From: Acidobacteria bacterium Ga0074141 | GTDB taxonomy: Bacteria > Acidobacteriota > Blastocatellia > Pyrinomonadales > Pyrinomonadaceae | Direction of reading: 5' to 3' | DNA: 64,000 nt | Assembly (NCBI GenBank): GCA_001464665.1 | Contig: LNDP01000025.1 | Span: forward strand, 186,001-250,000 | Shown here: positions 34,712 through 43,666 of the stretch, one piece after another | Numbering within the stretch: the stretch's first letter is position 1 | How the letters are laid out: each line of letters starts with the position of its first letter | The notes under the pieces: generated by a model | The model's database searches: none | Seen by the model: the letters and a program-made list of their open reading frames with translations, nothing else | What the model was told of the DNA's origin: nothing | Made by a program: the position numbers and the translations under genes

Positions 34712-35275
34712 TCAGTTCAACCCTCCGATCGCGGCAATTCCTTCCTTGACGAGCCGGTTGTCGGTCTCGGGCGTGACACGCTTGCGAAGATTCTCTTCGG
34801 CAACGCGGAGGCTTTCCTCGGCGGCAAAGCGGCGAAGCTCGAGCTGTGCGACCTGATGAACACGAACAGATTCGTTCTCGGCCTGCTGCTTAAGCTTCTT
34901 GGCTTCGGCCTCGGCCTGGGCCATCAGCCTCGTCTTTTCGGCCTCGACGTCACGCGTCGCTTCGCGATTGATCTGATCGATCTCGGCATCCGCACCGGCA
35001 AGCTTTGTTTCAACTTCGGTCAGCTTTGCGAGAGCGGCCTTCTTTGCCTCTTCGGCTTTGATCAATTCGGCCCGGATCACCTCGCGGCGAGCCTTAAAGG
35101 CCTCAGAAAGCGGCTTCTTGAGCAGGTAAGTCAAAACTCCGACGAAGATCGCCAAGTTTACAAAACGCCAGATCTCAAAGCCCGGGAAATTGATGTACTT
35201 ATCCCACCATTCGGGCGAGGCACCCGTGCCGCCACCCGCGAAAAGTAATAAGCCTGTAAGTAAAAAGGAAAACAT
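34712..35275 (-). CDS. atpF: ATP synthase F0 b subunit
   Basis: 187 residues. A possible signal-like hydrophobic N-terminus, a membrane segment around FEIWRFVNLAIFVGVLTYLLKKPL and a long charged coiled-coil make up the peripheral stalk. It follows the b' gene by one base. Two different b-type genes in tandem imply a heterodimeric stalk, as in phototrophs and several other phyla. Confidence 0.92.
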   Translation of the reverse strand: MFSFLLTGLLLFAGGGTGASPEWWDKYINFPGFEIWRFVNLAIFVGVLTYLLKKPLSEAFKARREVIRAELIKAEEAKKAALAKLTEVETKLAGADAEIDQINREATRDVEAEKTRLMAQAEAEAKKLKQQAENESVRVHQVAQLELRRFAAEESLRVAEENLRKRVTPETDNRLVKEGIAAIGGLN

Positions 35276-35276
35276 A

Positions 35277-35726
35277 CTATCCCTTCAGGATCGTCGCGGT
35301 TATTTGTTCCGCCATCTTGTGAGCATCAAGAGCGACGGTGACCTTCGCCTCTGCACGTTCTTTGTCGAGATCGGCATGCTCCTTGTTGAGATAAGCCGAA
35401 GCCTCGGCCCTCGCACTGTCGATCGCCGCTTGGCGCGCCGCAACGGCCGCTTCGCGTTCCTGCTCGATCATCTCGTAGCTCTTCGAACGTGCCTCAAGCA
35501 GCTTCTTGTCGTATTGCTTGTTCTTTTCCTCAACGTCGCGCAGAATGTCATCGGCCTCGCCGCCGCGGCCGGCCTTCTGGCGCATTCGCTTGGCGATCAC
35601 CTGATTGATCGGCTTGAAAAACGTGCGGTTGAGCGCCCATATCATCACGAGAATGAGCGCGATGTGGATGAATAGAGTGCCGTCCGGAAAAAGCTGGATC
35701 GATTGGGCAAAGGCCAGCGTGAACAT
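35277..35726 (-). CDS. atpF': ATP synthase F0 b' subunit
   Basis: 149 residues. One N-terminal membrane helix (FPDGTLFIHIALILVMIWALN in outline) followed by a coiled-coil rich in K, E and A. It is the first gene of the local ATP synthase cluster. The a and c subunit genes, which often precede it, are not in this window. Confidence 0.9.
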   Translation of the reverse strand: MFTLAFAQSIQLFPDGTLFIHIALILVMIWALNRTFFKPINQVIAKRMRQKAGRGGEADDILRDVEEKNKQYDKKLLEARSKSYEMIEQEREAAVAARQAAIDSARAEASAYLNKEHADLDKERAEAKVTVALDAHKMAEQITATILKG

Positions 35727-35791
35727 ATTATTTATTAAAACGAACTATTAAAATGCAGGACAAAATCGCGTCCGTGTGCTCAAAAGAGTTA

Positions 35792-35821
35792 AGACTATCA
35801 CGCGCCCGAAACAGGGGTCAA
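35792..35821 (-). promoter_or_regulatory. Promoter for the atpF'-F-H-A-G cluster
   Basis: Minus strand: TTGACC (35816-35821), 18-base spacer, extended -10 TGATAGTCT (-10 box 35792-35797). About 65 bases of AT-rich leader lead to the b' start. Confidence 0.55.
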
Positions 35822-35975
35822 GGACACTCTGACCGATGATTCGCCCTTGATTATCGGGTGTTCGGTGAGGTCCCGATATGTGATAGATTTCTCATGTCCG
35901 CAGAATCAGATCTTGAAGCAGCGAGCCCCCAAAAACCGCACAATATCTATTGGTGCGTCTGAACGCGACCACCAT

Positions 35976-36845
35976 ATGAAGGGTTTTCGGCGTTTCCCAG
36001 ACCTCGATGGCCGGGACGACCAGAAAGATCTTCTCATGCATGGAGATGCGTTTGAGGTTTTGACGACGCTTCCGGCCGCGAGCTTTGACCTGCTTTTTGC
36101 CGATCCGCCCTATAATCTGACCAAAACATTCGGGTCCGAGAGATTTCGCGAAACGTCAGGCGAAGAATATGAAGCATGGCTCGATTCGTGGCTCGGGCTG
36201 GGGGCCCCTCTGCTGAAGCCGACGGCAAGCATCTACATCTGCGGCGACTGGCGGAGCTCGGCAGCGATACAGCGGGCCGGTTCGCGGTATTTCAAGCTCC
36301 GGAACCGCATCACCTGGGAACGCGAAAAAGGCCGCGGAGCCAAGGCAAACTGGAAGAACGCCGCCGAGGACATCTGGTTCTTTACCGCCTCGGACGAATA
36401 CACATTCAACCTCGATGCGGTCAAGCAACGTCGCCGCGTGCTCGCTCCTTATCGGGAAAAGGGGGAGCCAAAAGACTGGACCGAATCGACAGACGGGAAC
36501 TTCCGCGACACGCACCCCTCAAACATTTGGACCGACATCACCGTGCCATTCTGGTCAATGCCCGAGAACACCGACCACCCTACTCAGAAACCCGAGAAAT
36601 TGCTGGCAAAGATCATTCTCGCCTCGACCAATGAAGGCGACCACATCCTCGACCCCTTTGCCGGCAGCGGCACAACAGCGGTAGTCGCCCGCAAGCTCGG
36701 CCGGCATTTCACGGCCATCGAATCCGACGAAGAGTTCTGCCTCCTCGCCGCCAAACGCCTCGAAATCGCCGCCGCTGACACCTCAATACAAGGCCTCACC
36801 GACGGCGTTTTCTGGGAACGCAATTCGACTCCGGGAAAATCATGA
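35976..36845 (+). CDS. Orphan DNA methyltransferase (N6-adenine or N4-cytosine, beta class)
   Basis: 289 residues. The catalytic motif IV FADPPYNLTK (about 44-53) comes before the SAM-binding motif I ILDPFAGSGTTAVVARKLGR (about 225-244), the order of beta-class enzymes such as M.HinfI-type and YhdJ-type methylases. HPTQKPEKLLAKII is the usual lead-in to motif I. The ATG at 35976 is chosen; a TTG 43 codons upstream would add sequence without family resemblance. No restriction endonuclease gene is adjacent, so it is probably a regulatory or protective solitary methylase. The recognition site cannot be read from sequence. Confidence 0.88.
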   Translation: MKGFRRFPDLDGRDDQKDLLMHGDAFEVLTTLPAASFDLLFADPPYNLTKTFGSERFRETSGEEYEAWLDSWLGLGAPLLKPTASIYICGDWRSSAAIQRAGSRYFKLRNRITWEREKGRGAKANWKNAAEDIWFFTASDEYTFNLDAVKQRRRVLAPYREKGEPKDWTESTDGNFRDTHPSNIWTDITVPFWSMPENTDHPTQKPEKLLAKIILASTNEGDHILDPFAGSGTTAVVARKLGRHFTAIESDEEFCLLAAKRLEIAAADTSIQGLTDGVFWERNSTPGKS

Positions 36846-36864
36846 TAAGAGCCAACTGGCGTTG

Positions 36865-36894
36865 TTGTTGTCGCCATTCGGCATATGGTATTAT
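36865..36894 (+). promoter_or_regulatory. Possible promoter of the Xre/RES toxin-antitoxin operon
   Basis: TTGTTG (36865-36870), 18-base spacer, TATTAT (36889-36894). The predicted start falls within a few bases of the antitoxin ATG at 36904, so the message may be leaderless. CATATG centred in the spacer could be part of an operator, but this is weak. Confidence 0.4.
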
Positions 36895-36903
36895 TCTCTT
36901 GTG

Positions 36904-37344
36904 ATGGAAAAACAGACGACAAGAGGTTCAGCAAGGTTCTCAGAGGCGGGCCTGCTTGGCCTGAAATATCGGAACTCGCTAGAGCTTGCGAAAAAGGTCG
37001 AGAAGGGCCTTTCTTATTCGTCATTCGAAAAGGTCAGCAAGGCAACGGGCCTGCCGCTCGAATCGCTGCGAATGGCCGTCGGCATCTCGCCGCGAACAAT
37101 GTCGCGTCGCCGTGTAGAGAAGAAGCTCTCGCCGGCTGAGTCGGACCGTTTGGTTTCGGTCTCGCGTCTATTGTCGCTGTCGATCGACCTTTTCGAGGGC
37201 GACGTGGAAGGGGCGATCCGCTGGTTCACGAGGCCAAATCGAGCACTCGGAAGGATCGCGCCGCTTGAGGCCTCAGCAACCGAGGTCGGTGCTCGCGAGG
37301 TGGAAAACGTGATCGGCCGATTGGAACACGGAGTCTTCAGCTAG
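36904..37344 (+). CDS. Xre/MbcA/ParS-type antitoxin
   Basis: 146 residues. An N-terminal helix-turn-helix-like region (SYSSFEKVSKATGLPLESLRMAVGISPRTMSRR) is followed by the C-terminal toxin-binding domain (SPAESDRLVSVSRLLSLSIDLFEGDVEGAIRWFTRPNRALG in outline). This two-domain form is the antitoxin partner of RES toxins. Starts at 36901 (GTG) or 36904 (ATG) are equally possible. The toxin gene begins 7 bases downstream. Confidence 0.92.
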   Translation: MEKQTTRGSARFSEAGLLGLKYRNSLELAKKVEKGLSYSSFEKVSKATGLPLESLRMAVGISPRTMSRRRVEKKLSPAESDRLVSVSRLLSLSIDLFEGDVEGAIRWFTRPNRALGRIAPLEASATEVGAREVENVIGRLEHGVFS

Positions 37345-37351
37345 ACGGCCG

Positions 37352-37828
37352 ATGCACACGGTTTACCGAATTTTCAAAACGAAGCATGTTGCCAGTTGGT
37401 CAGATGGCGAGGGAGCTTTCCGATTTGGCGGACGGTGGAACTCGCCTGGCACGCGAGTACTCTACACCGCGTCAAGCCTGGCGCTCGCGACGCTCGAGAT
37501 GTTCGTTCACCTTAATTCAGAGGCCCTGCTCAATGCATATTCGTTTGCTTCGGTCACGTTTGATGAAGCCGCGGTCAAACGGGTCGAGAAATTCGCCGGG
37601 CTCCCCAACAACTGGAACGTGTTTCCGCCGCCGGAAGAGACACAACGGATCGGCGGTGATTGGGTTGGGTCGGTGTCCGGCCTCGTTTTATCGGTGCCTT
37701 CGGCCGTCTTGCCGGTTGAGCGAAACTATCTTATAAATGTCGGGCACCCGGAATTCAGCAAGATCGCTCTTTCGGCCCCGGAGAAACTTGTGATAGATAA
37801 GCGACTTGTAGAAAAACTTACCCGATGA
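37352..37828 (+). CDS. RES-domain toxin (NAD+-degrading)
   Basis: 158 residues. RES toxins, such as MbcT, lower NAD+ levels when not held by the Xre antitoxin. The conserved Arg-Glu-Ser set appears in FRFGGRWNSPGTRVLYTASSLALATLEMF (Arg and Glu) and VLSVPSAVLPVERNYLIN (Ser). Its stop codon overlaps the start of exonuclease III (ATGA at 37825-37828), an unusual extension of a toxin-antitoxin operon. Confidence 0.92.
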   Translation: MHTVYRIFKTKHVASWSDGEGAFRFGGRWNSPGTRVLYTASSLALATLEMFVHLNSEALLNAYSFASVTFDEAAVKRVEKFAGLPNNWNVFPPPEETQRIGGDWVGSVSGLVLSVPSAVLPVERNYLINVGHPEFSKIALSAPEKLVIDKRLVEKLTR

Positions 37829-38595
37829 AAATAGCAACCTGGAATGTGAACTCGATTAACGCGCGAATGGAGCATCTGCTTGATTGGCTGGAGCGTGCGG
37901 GGCCGGACGTTGTTTGCCTGCAGGAGACGAAGTGCGTTGACGAAAATTTCCCGCTTGCCGCGATCACCGAGGCGGGATACAAGGCCGAGTTCTTTGGCCA
38001 GAAGTCTTACAACGGCGTCGCGATCCTCTCAAAACACGACATCTCTGATGTGGTCAAGGGCTTTCCGGATGACGACGAGGAATCGCCAAAGCGCTTGATC
38101 GCCGGTACCGTTAAGGGTGTCCGCATTGTCAATACATACATCCCGAACGGCACCGAGCTCTGGACGGATAAGTTCACCTTTAAGCTCGATTGGCTTCAGC
38201 GGCTTCGCCAGTTTTTTGACGAGACATGCTCGGCCGAAAACGATGTACTTCTTTGCGGCGATTTCAACGTCGCGATGGAGGACCTCGACGTCTGGAGCGT
38301 CCAGCAATGGGAAGGAAAGCTTCACTTCACCAAGCCCGAGCGGGCCGCTATGTACCACGTAAAGCAATGGGGATTTGTCGACGCATTTCGCAAGATCAAT
38401 GGCGATGCGCAGGAGTTCTCATGGTGGAACTACCGCGAAGGGGCGTGGCAGCGGAACCGCGGCCTTCGGATCGATTACATCTGGACCTCGCCTGCCCTCG
38501 CCGCAAAATGCACTGACTGCGTGATCGACCGCTCGACCCGCGAACTCGAACGCCCAAGCGACCACGCGCCCGTCGTCGCTGAATTCACGATCTGA
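37825..38595 (+). CDS. xth: Exodeoxyribonuclease III / AP endonuclease
   Basis: 256 residues of the exonuclease-endonuclease-phosphatase superfamily. MKIATWNVNSINARMEHLLDW opens the protein; CLQETKC has the metal-binding Glu, CGDFNVAMEDLDVW the Asp/Asn pair, and RPSDHAPVVAEF the catalytic Asp-His. It repairs abasic sites and has 3'-5' exonuclease activity. Overlap with the RES gene implies coupled translation. Confidence 0.95.
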   Translation: MKIATWNVNSINARMEHLLDWLERAGPDVVCLQETKCVDENFPLAAITEAGYKAEFFGQKSYNGVAILSKHDISDVVKGFPDDDEESPKRLIAGTVKGVRIVNTYIPNGTELWTDKFTFKLDWLQRLRQFFDETCSAENDVLLCGDFNVAMEDLDVWSVQQWEGKLHFTKPERAAMYHVKQWGFVDAFRKINGDAQEFSWWNYREGAWQRNRGLRIDYIWTSPALAAKCTDCVIDRSTRELERPSDHAPVVAEFTI

Positions 38596-38665
38596 GCGTC
38601 TGATTTTCGGCAAAACCTAGCGGAGTACTCGTCTCATTTTTGACCAAATTCTACGGAGGACAGCT

Positions 38666-39181
38666 ATGGGATTCAGTATTTTTGCGGCAGGCACTAATAA
38701 CTTTCATTACACTAGGGACGATTGCATCGACGACAGCGATTTCAAGGTCGTCGAGGTACTCGGCAAACTACAGGCCATGGAGCCGACCAAAATGGGTGCG
38801 ATAGCGACCGGCATCGACATCGCGCAGCCCTCAGTGGGGATCATTGATGCGATGAACGCAATGGCGACAATGCAGTTTTTGCATCTTTTGAACAACGCCG
38901 TTTCGTTTTTGGCGATGAAGCCAAAGGCACGCGAGGGGTGGATCTTCGTCTCCGCCCGCGAATCGCACCTGCTCTGGCCGGATACCGGCGGCAACGGCGA
39001 ATACAAGTTCTATCCCGGCGATAACCCGGGTCACGAATTTATGAAGAAGATCGGCCCGGCATTGAAAGAGGCCGACATGGCAAACTGGGGCGTTTTGCGA
39101 GAGCTTGTACTTTGTCTTTCAAAGTTTGAACGAAAGGTCGGCAACGCGGTTCCGGCGATCACGATCCAGCTTTCACATTGA
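38666..39181 (+). CDS. Protein of unknown function
   Basis: 171 residues, no signal peptide and no family recognised. The sequence looks like a soluble alpha/beta protein with short motifs IDIAQPSVGIIDAMNAMATMQF and WIFVSARESHLLWPDTGGNGE. GGAGGACAGCT precedes the ATG, a good ribosome-binding site, and a rho-independent terminator follows, so it is a real single gene. Confidence 0.75.
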   Translation: MGFSIFAAGTNNFHYTRDDCIDDSDFKVVEVLGKLQAMEPTKMGAIATGIDIAQPSVGIIDAMNAMATMQFLHLLNNAVSFLAMKPKAREGWIFVSARESHLLWPDTGGNGEYKFYPGDNPGHEFMKKIGPALKEADMANWGVLRELVLCLSKFERKVGNAVPAITIQLSH

Positions 39182-39221
39182 TGGCATGATCCGTTGAGGC
39201 CGAATTTAAGGTTTAAGGAAG

Positions 39222-39250
39222 GGTCAGCCGGAAGATCGGCTGATCTTTTC
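39222..39250 (+). terminator. Rho-independent terminator
   Basis: GGTCAGCCG (39222-39230), six-base loop, CGGCTGATC (39237-39245), then TTTTC. It ends the transcript of the unknown gene at 38666-39181. Confidence 0.85.
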
Positions 39251-39361
39251 ATTTCCGCGGGTTTGTTTGTTGGTACTTCCTACAAGATCGCCGGGAGCGA
39301 CCACAGAATTCTCAGACCAAAGACGCAGGTGCGTCTACAGGCGATCGCGTGTGGAATCAAG

Positions 39362-39550
39362 TTACCGTCTTTCGTTGTAAAACGGATGCTCTTGGGCCTC
39401 TCCGCGGCAGTTCGTTCGGACGCTGTTTTCGCAATTTGTTAGATTATCGAGTATCAGCGAACTGACAAACTCCACCGTCCGGAAGACGGCCACGCCCAAA
39501 AGCAGGCAAAGCGTGATCGAGATCACGGAAAGTACAAGGTTTTTCTTCAT
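39362..39550 (-). CDS. Small membrane-anchored or secreted protein
   Basis: 62 residues: KKN, then a hydrophobic segment LVLSVISITLCLLLGVAVF, then a polar tail with two cysteines (NCENSVRTNC). A strong ribosome-binding site (GGAGGAG) precedes the ATG, and a promoter with a TTGACT box lies about 90 bases upstream. No family recognised. Confidence 0.6.
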   Translation of the reverse strand: MKKNLVLSVISITLCLLLGVAVFRTVEFVSSLILDNLTNCENSVRTNCRGEAQEHPFYNERR

Positions 39551-39636
39551 TTCTCAGGCTCCTCCTTCCCTTTCTGAATATATGAAAAAGATTGCGGGGC
39601 AGTGCTTCGCCTGAGCTTTGCGTAAGAATTGTCGCT

Positions 39637-39666
39637 ATCTTAGTCCCGCCTGCCCCGAAAAGTCAA
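39637..39666 (-). promoter_or_regulatory. Promoter for the small gene at 39362-39550
   Basis: Minus strand: TTGACT (39661-39666), 18-base spacer, TAAGAT (39637-39642). It lies in the 320-base divergent spacer 39551-39870, which holds no gene. Confidence 0.5.
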
Positions 39667-39726
39667 CCATTTTCACGTATAGAATGAAACCAAACCCCGA
39701 GCAGCTTCGTAAACACACGTTAACTA

Positions 39727-39756
39727 TTGCGAGCATACCCTTTAAGGTGCTATATC
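39727..39756 (+). promoter_or_regulatory. Possible promoter for the metalloprotease gene
   Basis: TTGCGA (39727-39732), 18-base spacer, TATATC (39751-39756), leaving a leader of roughly 105 bases before the ATG at 39871. AGAAGGAG serves as ribosome-binding site. Confidence 0.4.
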
Positions 39757-39870
39757 TTGCTTCACCCGCAAAGAAGCCTTGATCCTGCAGCCTTAATCCT
39801 TCGGAACCAGAACGTGAGGAGGCCGGGCGGTATGCAGCATCACCACCTAAAACTAGAAGGAGCATCATTA

Positions 39871-42501
39871 ATGAAAAGGTTCACACTCGCTTTTCTGCTT
39901 ATTGCGACCCTTACGGCATCAAGCAGTATCGGCGTAATTGCCCAAGACCCGCCGCCGACACCGGCCGAAACGCCCGCCGGCCCGCAGCGTCCGGGAATGC
40001 CCGGAGCGCGTCCGGGAGTTGACCAGGACCCGAAACCCTATGACCAGGTAATTACCAAAGATGCCGTGTCGAAAGACGGCGTCTTCAAGGTTCATAAGAT
40101 AAAGGACAAGTTCTTTTATGAGATCCCGGCCAATGAGATCAACAAAGAGTTTTTGTGGGTGACGCAGATCGCCCGCACGACGCTGGGCGTCGGCTATGGC
40201 GGCCAGGCACTTGGACGCCGGGTCGTCCGCTGGGAACGCGTAGATAACAAGATCAATCTCCGCAGCATCAGCTACGACATCGTCGCCGACCGCAATCAGC
40301 CGATCGCACAGGCCGTGGCCGCAGCAAATGAGGATGTCATCCTGATGGCGTTCCCAGTTGCGGCCTGGGGCCCGAATGAAGCCGCCGTTATTGACGTAAC
40401 GCGGCTCTTCACGACCGACCTGACGGAGCTTTCGGCACGCCAGCGTCTGCAAGCAAATACGCTTGATGCCTCGCGTTCTTACATCGAACGCATTGCAACG
40501 TATCCGACGAACATCGAGGCTGTTGCGACGCACACTTACGTCCGCAATCCCACGCCGGCCGGTGCTCCCGGCGGTGGTGGCGGCAACGCTTTCACTCAGG
40601 GAATGCGGCCGGGCTCGGCGACCGTTGTGCTCAACCACAGTATGGTCAAGCTCCCAGATAACCCGATGCAGCCGCGGCTCTTTGACGAACGCGTCGGCTA
40701 TTTCTCGGTCAGCAACATCGACTACGGCCGCCCCGAACACAAAGCAACACAGCGGCGGTTCATCACCCGCTGGCGGCTTGAGAAAAAAGACCCGAACGCG
40801 GCACTTTCAGAGCCGGTAAAGCCGATCGTTTTTTACATCGATTCAGCAACGCCGAAGTGGCTTGTGCCCTTTACCAAAAATGGCGTAGAGAAATGGCAAA
40901 AAGCATTCGAGGCCGCCGGGTTCAAGAACGCGATCATCGCAAAGATGGCCCCGACGCCCGCAGAAGATCCGGACTTTAGCCCCGAGGATGCTCGCTACAG
41001 CGTTATCCGCTGGCTGCCCTCGACCATCGAGAACGCCTCCGGGCCGCATATCAACGATCCGCGGACCGGCGAAATTCTCGAGTCGGACATCCAGATGTAT
41101 CACAACATCATGAACCTCCAGCGTTCGTGGTACTTCCTCCAAGCAAGCCCGAACGACCCGCGTGCACAGCGGCTGCCGATGCCGGACGACCTGATGGGAA
41201 CGCTCGTCGAGTACGTCGTCGCCCACGAGGTCGGCCACACGCTCGGCTTCCAGCACAATATGAAGGCGAGCTCGACCTATCCGGCCGAGAAGGTTCGGGA
41301 CCGAAACTGGGTCAAGCAGTACGGCCACGTTTCGACGCTGATGGATTATTCGCGGTTCAACTACGTCGCTCAGCCTGAGGACAAGATCGACGTTGCGGAC
41401 CTCGTTCCGGGCATCGGGCCCTATGACGTATGGGCGACGATGTGGGGTTATAAGCCGATTCCGGCCGCCAGCAGTTCTGACGCGGAACAAGCGACGCTCG
41501 ATGAATGGGCACGCCAGCAGGACGCGACACCGTGGTATCGCTTTTCGACCGCAGGCTCGGCCGGCAGCGACCCCGGCGAGCTTACCGAAGCGGTCGGCGA
41601 TGCCGATGCGATCTATTCGACCGAGCTCGGCATCCGCAACCTAAAGCGGGTTGCGAGCTACATCGTCCCGGCCACGACCACTCAGAAGGGCGATCCCTAC
41701 AACGACCTTTCGGAGATCTACGGGCGTATGCTTGGCCAATGGACGCTTGAGCTGAACCACGTTGCGGCCATTGTCGGCGGATACAATTCGCGGCAGCGGC
41801 ACATCGGTCAGGTCGGCGTTCGCTTCGAGCTTATCCCGAACGTGCGGCAGAAACAGGCCGTCGCTTTCCTGAACAACAACGCGTTCCAAACGCCGACCTG
41901 GGCACTCGATAAGGAGATCCTCCGCCGCATCGAGCCGCTCGGAGCTCTGAACCGCGTCCGCAATGCACAGAACAGCGTGCTCAACAATCTGCTCTCAAGC
42001 TCACGGTTCGCACGGCTCATCGAGCAGCAGGCGCTTGACGGAGCGGCAGCCTATCAGCCGGCCGAGTTCCTGGCGGACGTCCGCAATGGCGTCTTCTCCG
42101 AACTCAACGGGCAGAACGTCGTTGTCGATGCCTATCGCCGCAACCTCCACCGTGCCTATCTTGATATCGCAAATAACAAGATCAATGGCACGACTACGGT
42201 TCCGGCAAACCTCCCGCCGGGCTTTGCCGCGATGTTTATGTCGAGCGGCGATGAGCGTGCGTTCTATCGTGCCGAGCTTCGCGAGATCAGCAAGATGGTT
42301 GATTCGATCATCTCTGAAGGACGAGTCTCCGACCGGACGACCCGCGTTCACCTCGAGGGCATTCGCGACCACATCGCGAAGATACTCGACCCGAACCAGC
42401 CGGTCGCCTCAAACACACGGGCAAACGCTCTTGCAATGGAAATGCTTGAGCTTTACCTAAACCCGACCTCCTGCTGGCCCGATTACAACATCGAGCCGTA
42501 G
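39871..42501 (+). CDS. Secreted zinc metalloprotease (DUF5117/DUF5118/DUF4953 type)
   Basis: 876 residues from the ATG that follows AGAAGGAG; the signal peptide is MKRFTLAFLLIATLTASSS-like and ends near residue 25. A Pro-rich spacer precedes a beta-rich N-terminal part (FYEIPANEINKEFLWVTQIARTTLG in outline, typical of DUF5117). The metzincin-like zinc site HEVGHTLGFQHN is at 452-463 (His452, Glu453, His456, His462). The helical C-terminal part follows. Family members are abundant in Bacteroidota and Acidobacteriota, with unknown substrates. An efficient terminator ends the gene. Confidence 0.92.
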   Translation: MKRFTLAFLLIATLTASSSIGVIAQDPPPTPAETPAGPQRPGMPGARPGVDQDPKPYDQVITKDAVSKDGVFKVHKIKDKFFYEIPANEINKEFLWVTQIARTTLGVGYGGQALGRRVVRWERVDNKINLRSISYDIVADRNQPIAQAVAAANEDVILMAFPVAAWGPNEAAVIDVTRLFTTDLTELSARQRLQANTLDASRSYIERIATYPTNIEAVATHTYVRNPTPAGAPGGGGGNAFTQGMRPGSATVVLNHSMVKLPDNPMQPRLFDERVGYFSVSNIDYGRPEHKATQRRFITRWRLEKKDPNAALSEPVKPIVFYIDSATPKWLVPFTKNGVEKWQKAFEAAGFKNAIIAKMAPTPAEDPDFSPEDARYSVIRWLPSTIENASGPHINDPRTGEILESDIQMYHNIMNLQRSWYFLQASPNDPRAQRLPMPDDLMGTLVEYVVAHEVGHTLGFQHNMKASSTYPAEKVRDRNWVKQYGHVSTLMDYSRFNYVAQPEDKIDVADLVPGIGPYDVWATMWGYKPIPAASSSDAEQATLDEWARQQDATPWYRFSTAGSAGSDPGELTEAVGDADAIYSTELGIRNLKRVASYIVPATTTQKGDPYNDLSEIYGRMLGQWTLELNHVAAIVGGYNSRQRHIGQVGVRFELIPNVRQKQAVAFLNNNAFQTPTWALDKEILRRIEPLGALNRVRNAQNSVLNNLLSSSRFARLIEQQALDGAAAYQPAEFLADVRNGVFSELNGQNVVVDAYRRNLHRAYLDIANNKINGTTTVPANLPPGFAAMFMSSGDERAFYRAELREISKMVDSIISEGRVSDRTTRVHLEGIRDHIAKILDPNQPVASNTRANALAMEMLELYLNPTSCWPDYNIEP

Positions 42502-42527
42502 TTCGGTTTGGGCATCAGAAGCCAAAG

Positions 42528-42559
42528 CGCGGGCGGATCATTTCCGTCCGCGTTTTTTT
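42528..42559 (+). terminator. Rho-independent terminator after the metalloprotease gene
   Basis: CGCGGGCGGA, five-base loop, TCCGTCCGCG, then seven Ts. Confidence 0.9.
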
Positions 42560-42577
42560 GTGCGAAACTGCTGTTCG

Positions 42578-43171
42578 ATGAGCGAGACCTTGTTTGACTT
42601 GCACCTCAGCAATGCCGAGATCGAAGCCGGCATCGATGATGTTCTGGCCGCTCCAAATACCGAAGGACGGCTTGAGATGATCGTCCGCCGGCCGGCGGTC
42701 AATGCCCGCGAGGTCATAAAGGAAGCAGAACTCGACCGCGAGCAAGGCCTTATTGGCGATAACTGGCTAACGCGGGGAAGCTCGCGGACCGAAAACGGGC
42801 TCGGCCATCCGGAAATGCAGTTGAACGTAATGAACTATCGCTTCGCCGAACTGATCGCGGGCAGCCGCGAGCGCGTTCCGCTTGCGGGAGACCAGCTCTT
42901 CGTCGATCTCGACTTGAGCGGCGCGAATCTCCCGCCCGGAACCCGACTCAAGGTTGGTGACGCTGTCATCGAAGTGACCGCCATTCCGCACACCGGCTGC
43001 AAGAAATTCGTCGAACGCTTTGGGCTTGATGCAATGAAATTCGCCAACTCCGAGTTCGGCCGCCGCCATAATCTCCGCGGCATCAATGCCAAGGTCATCG
43101 AACCCGGCGGTGTCCGCACCGGCGACGCCGTAGTTGTCACCTCGCGGCCGCTTGCCGTTGGTTCGAGCTAA
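42578..43171 (+). CDS. MOSC-domain protein
   Basis: 197 residues from MSETLFDLH. The MOSC fold is supported by NVMNYRFAELIAG, GDQLFVDLDLSGANLPPGTRLKVGDAVIEVTAIPHTGCKKF in outline (the conserved Cys is in HTGCKKF) and the C-terminal RGINAKVIEPGGVRTGDAVVV. MOSC proteins bind molybdenum cofactor or sulfur; the specific role is unknown. No molybdenum cofactor gene is adjacent. Confidence 0.88.
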   Translation: MSETLFDLHLSNAEIEAGIDDVLAAPNTEGRLEMIVRRPAVNAREVIKEAELDREQGLIGDNWLTRGSSRTENGLGHPEMQLNVMNYRFAELIAGSRERVPLAGDQLFVDLDLSGANLPPGTRLKVGDAVIEVTAIPHTGCKKFVERFGLDAMKFANSEFGRRHNLRGINAKVIEPGGVRTGDAVVVTSRPLAVGSS

Positions 43172-43213
43172 GGTGTATATTTTCGGCACCCTTTGTTCTG
43201 GAGAAGAATCACA

Positions 43214-43594
43214 ATGACAACAGCTTCGGCACAGTCCGGCGACCGCGAAGCGATCGCACGAGTTCTTGAGACCTACATCAGCGGCGGCATTTCGGGCAAG
43301 AGTTCCGACATGCAGCCCGCCTTTCACCCGACCGCGACCATCCACGGCTATCTCGGGCCCGATCTGATCGCCGGGCCGATCCAAGGCCTCTTTGATTGGA
43401 TCGACGGAAACGGCCCCGCGGCCGACCTCACCTTCGAGATCGCGAACATCGACGTCTTCGAAACCGTCGCCACTGCACGCGTCGAATGCCAAAACTTCGG
43501 CGGCCACCGTTTCACCGATATGTTCACTCTGCTCAAAACCGGCGGCGAATGGAAGATCGTCAGCAAGATCTTTTACCTGCATCCGGAGAGATAG
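43214..43594 (+). CDS. NTF2-like protein (lumazine-binding-like)
   Basis: 126 residues from MTTASAQSGDREAIARVLETYI. The cone-shaped NTF2 fold is suggested by the helix start, MQPAFHPTATIHGYL, ARVECQNFGGHRFTDMFTLLKTGGEWKIVSKIFYLHPER in outline. This is the common putative-lumazine-binding group, usually small ligand-binding or enzyme domains of unknown specificity. A start 7 codons upstream is also open. Confidence 0.82.
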   Translation: MTTASAQSGDREAIARVLETYISGGISGKSSDMQPAFHPTATIHGYLGPDLIAGPIQGLFDWIDGNGPAADLTFEIANIDVFETVATARVECQNFGGHRFTDMFTLLKTGGEWKIVSKIFYLHPER

Positions 43595-43666
43595 GACAGG
43601 CGGGATCATTTTCGGGGGTTGTGTGCGGTCGGCGGTAAGGTATCGGAACCGTGGGTGCAGTAACTC

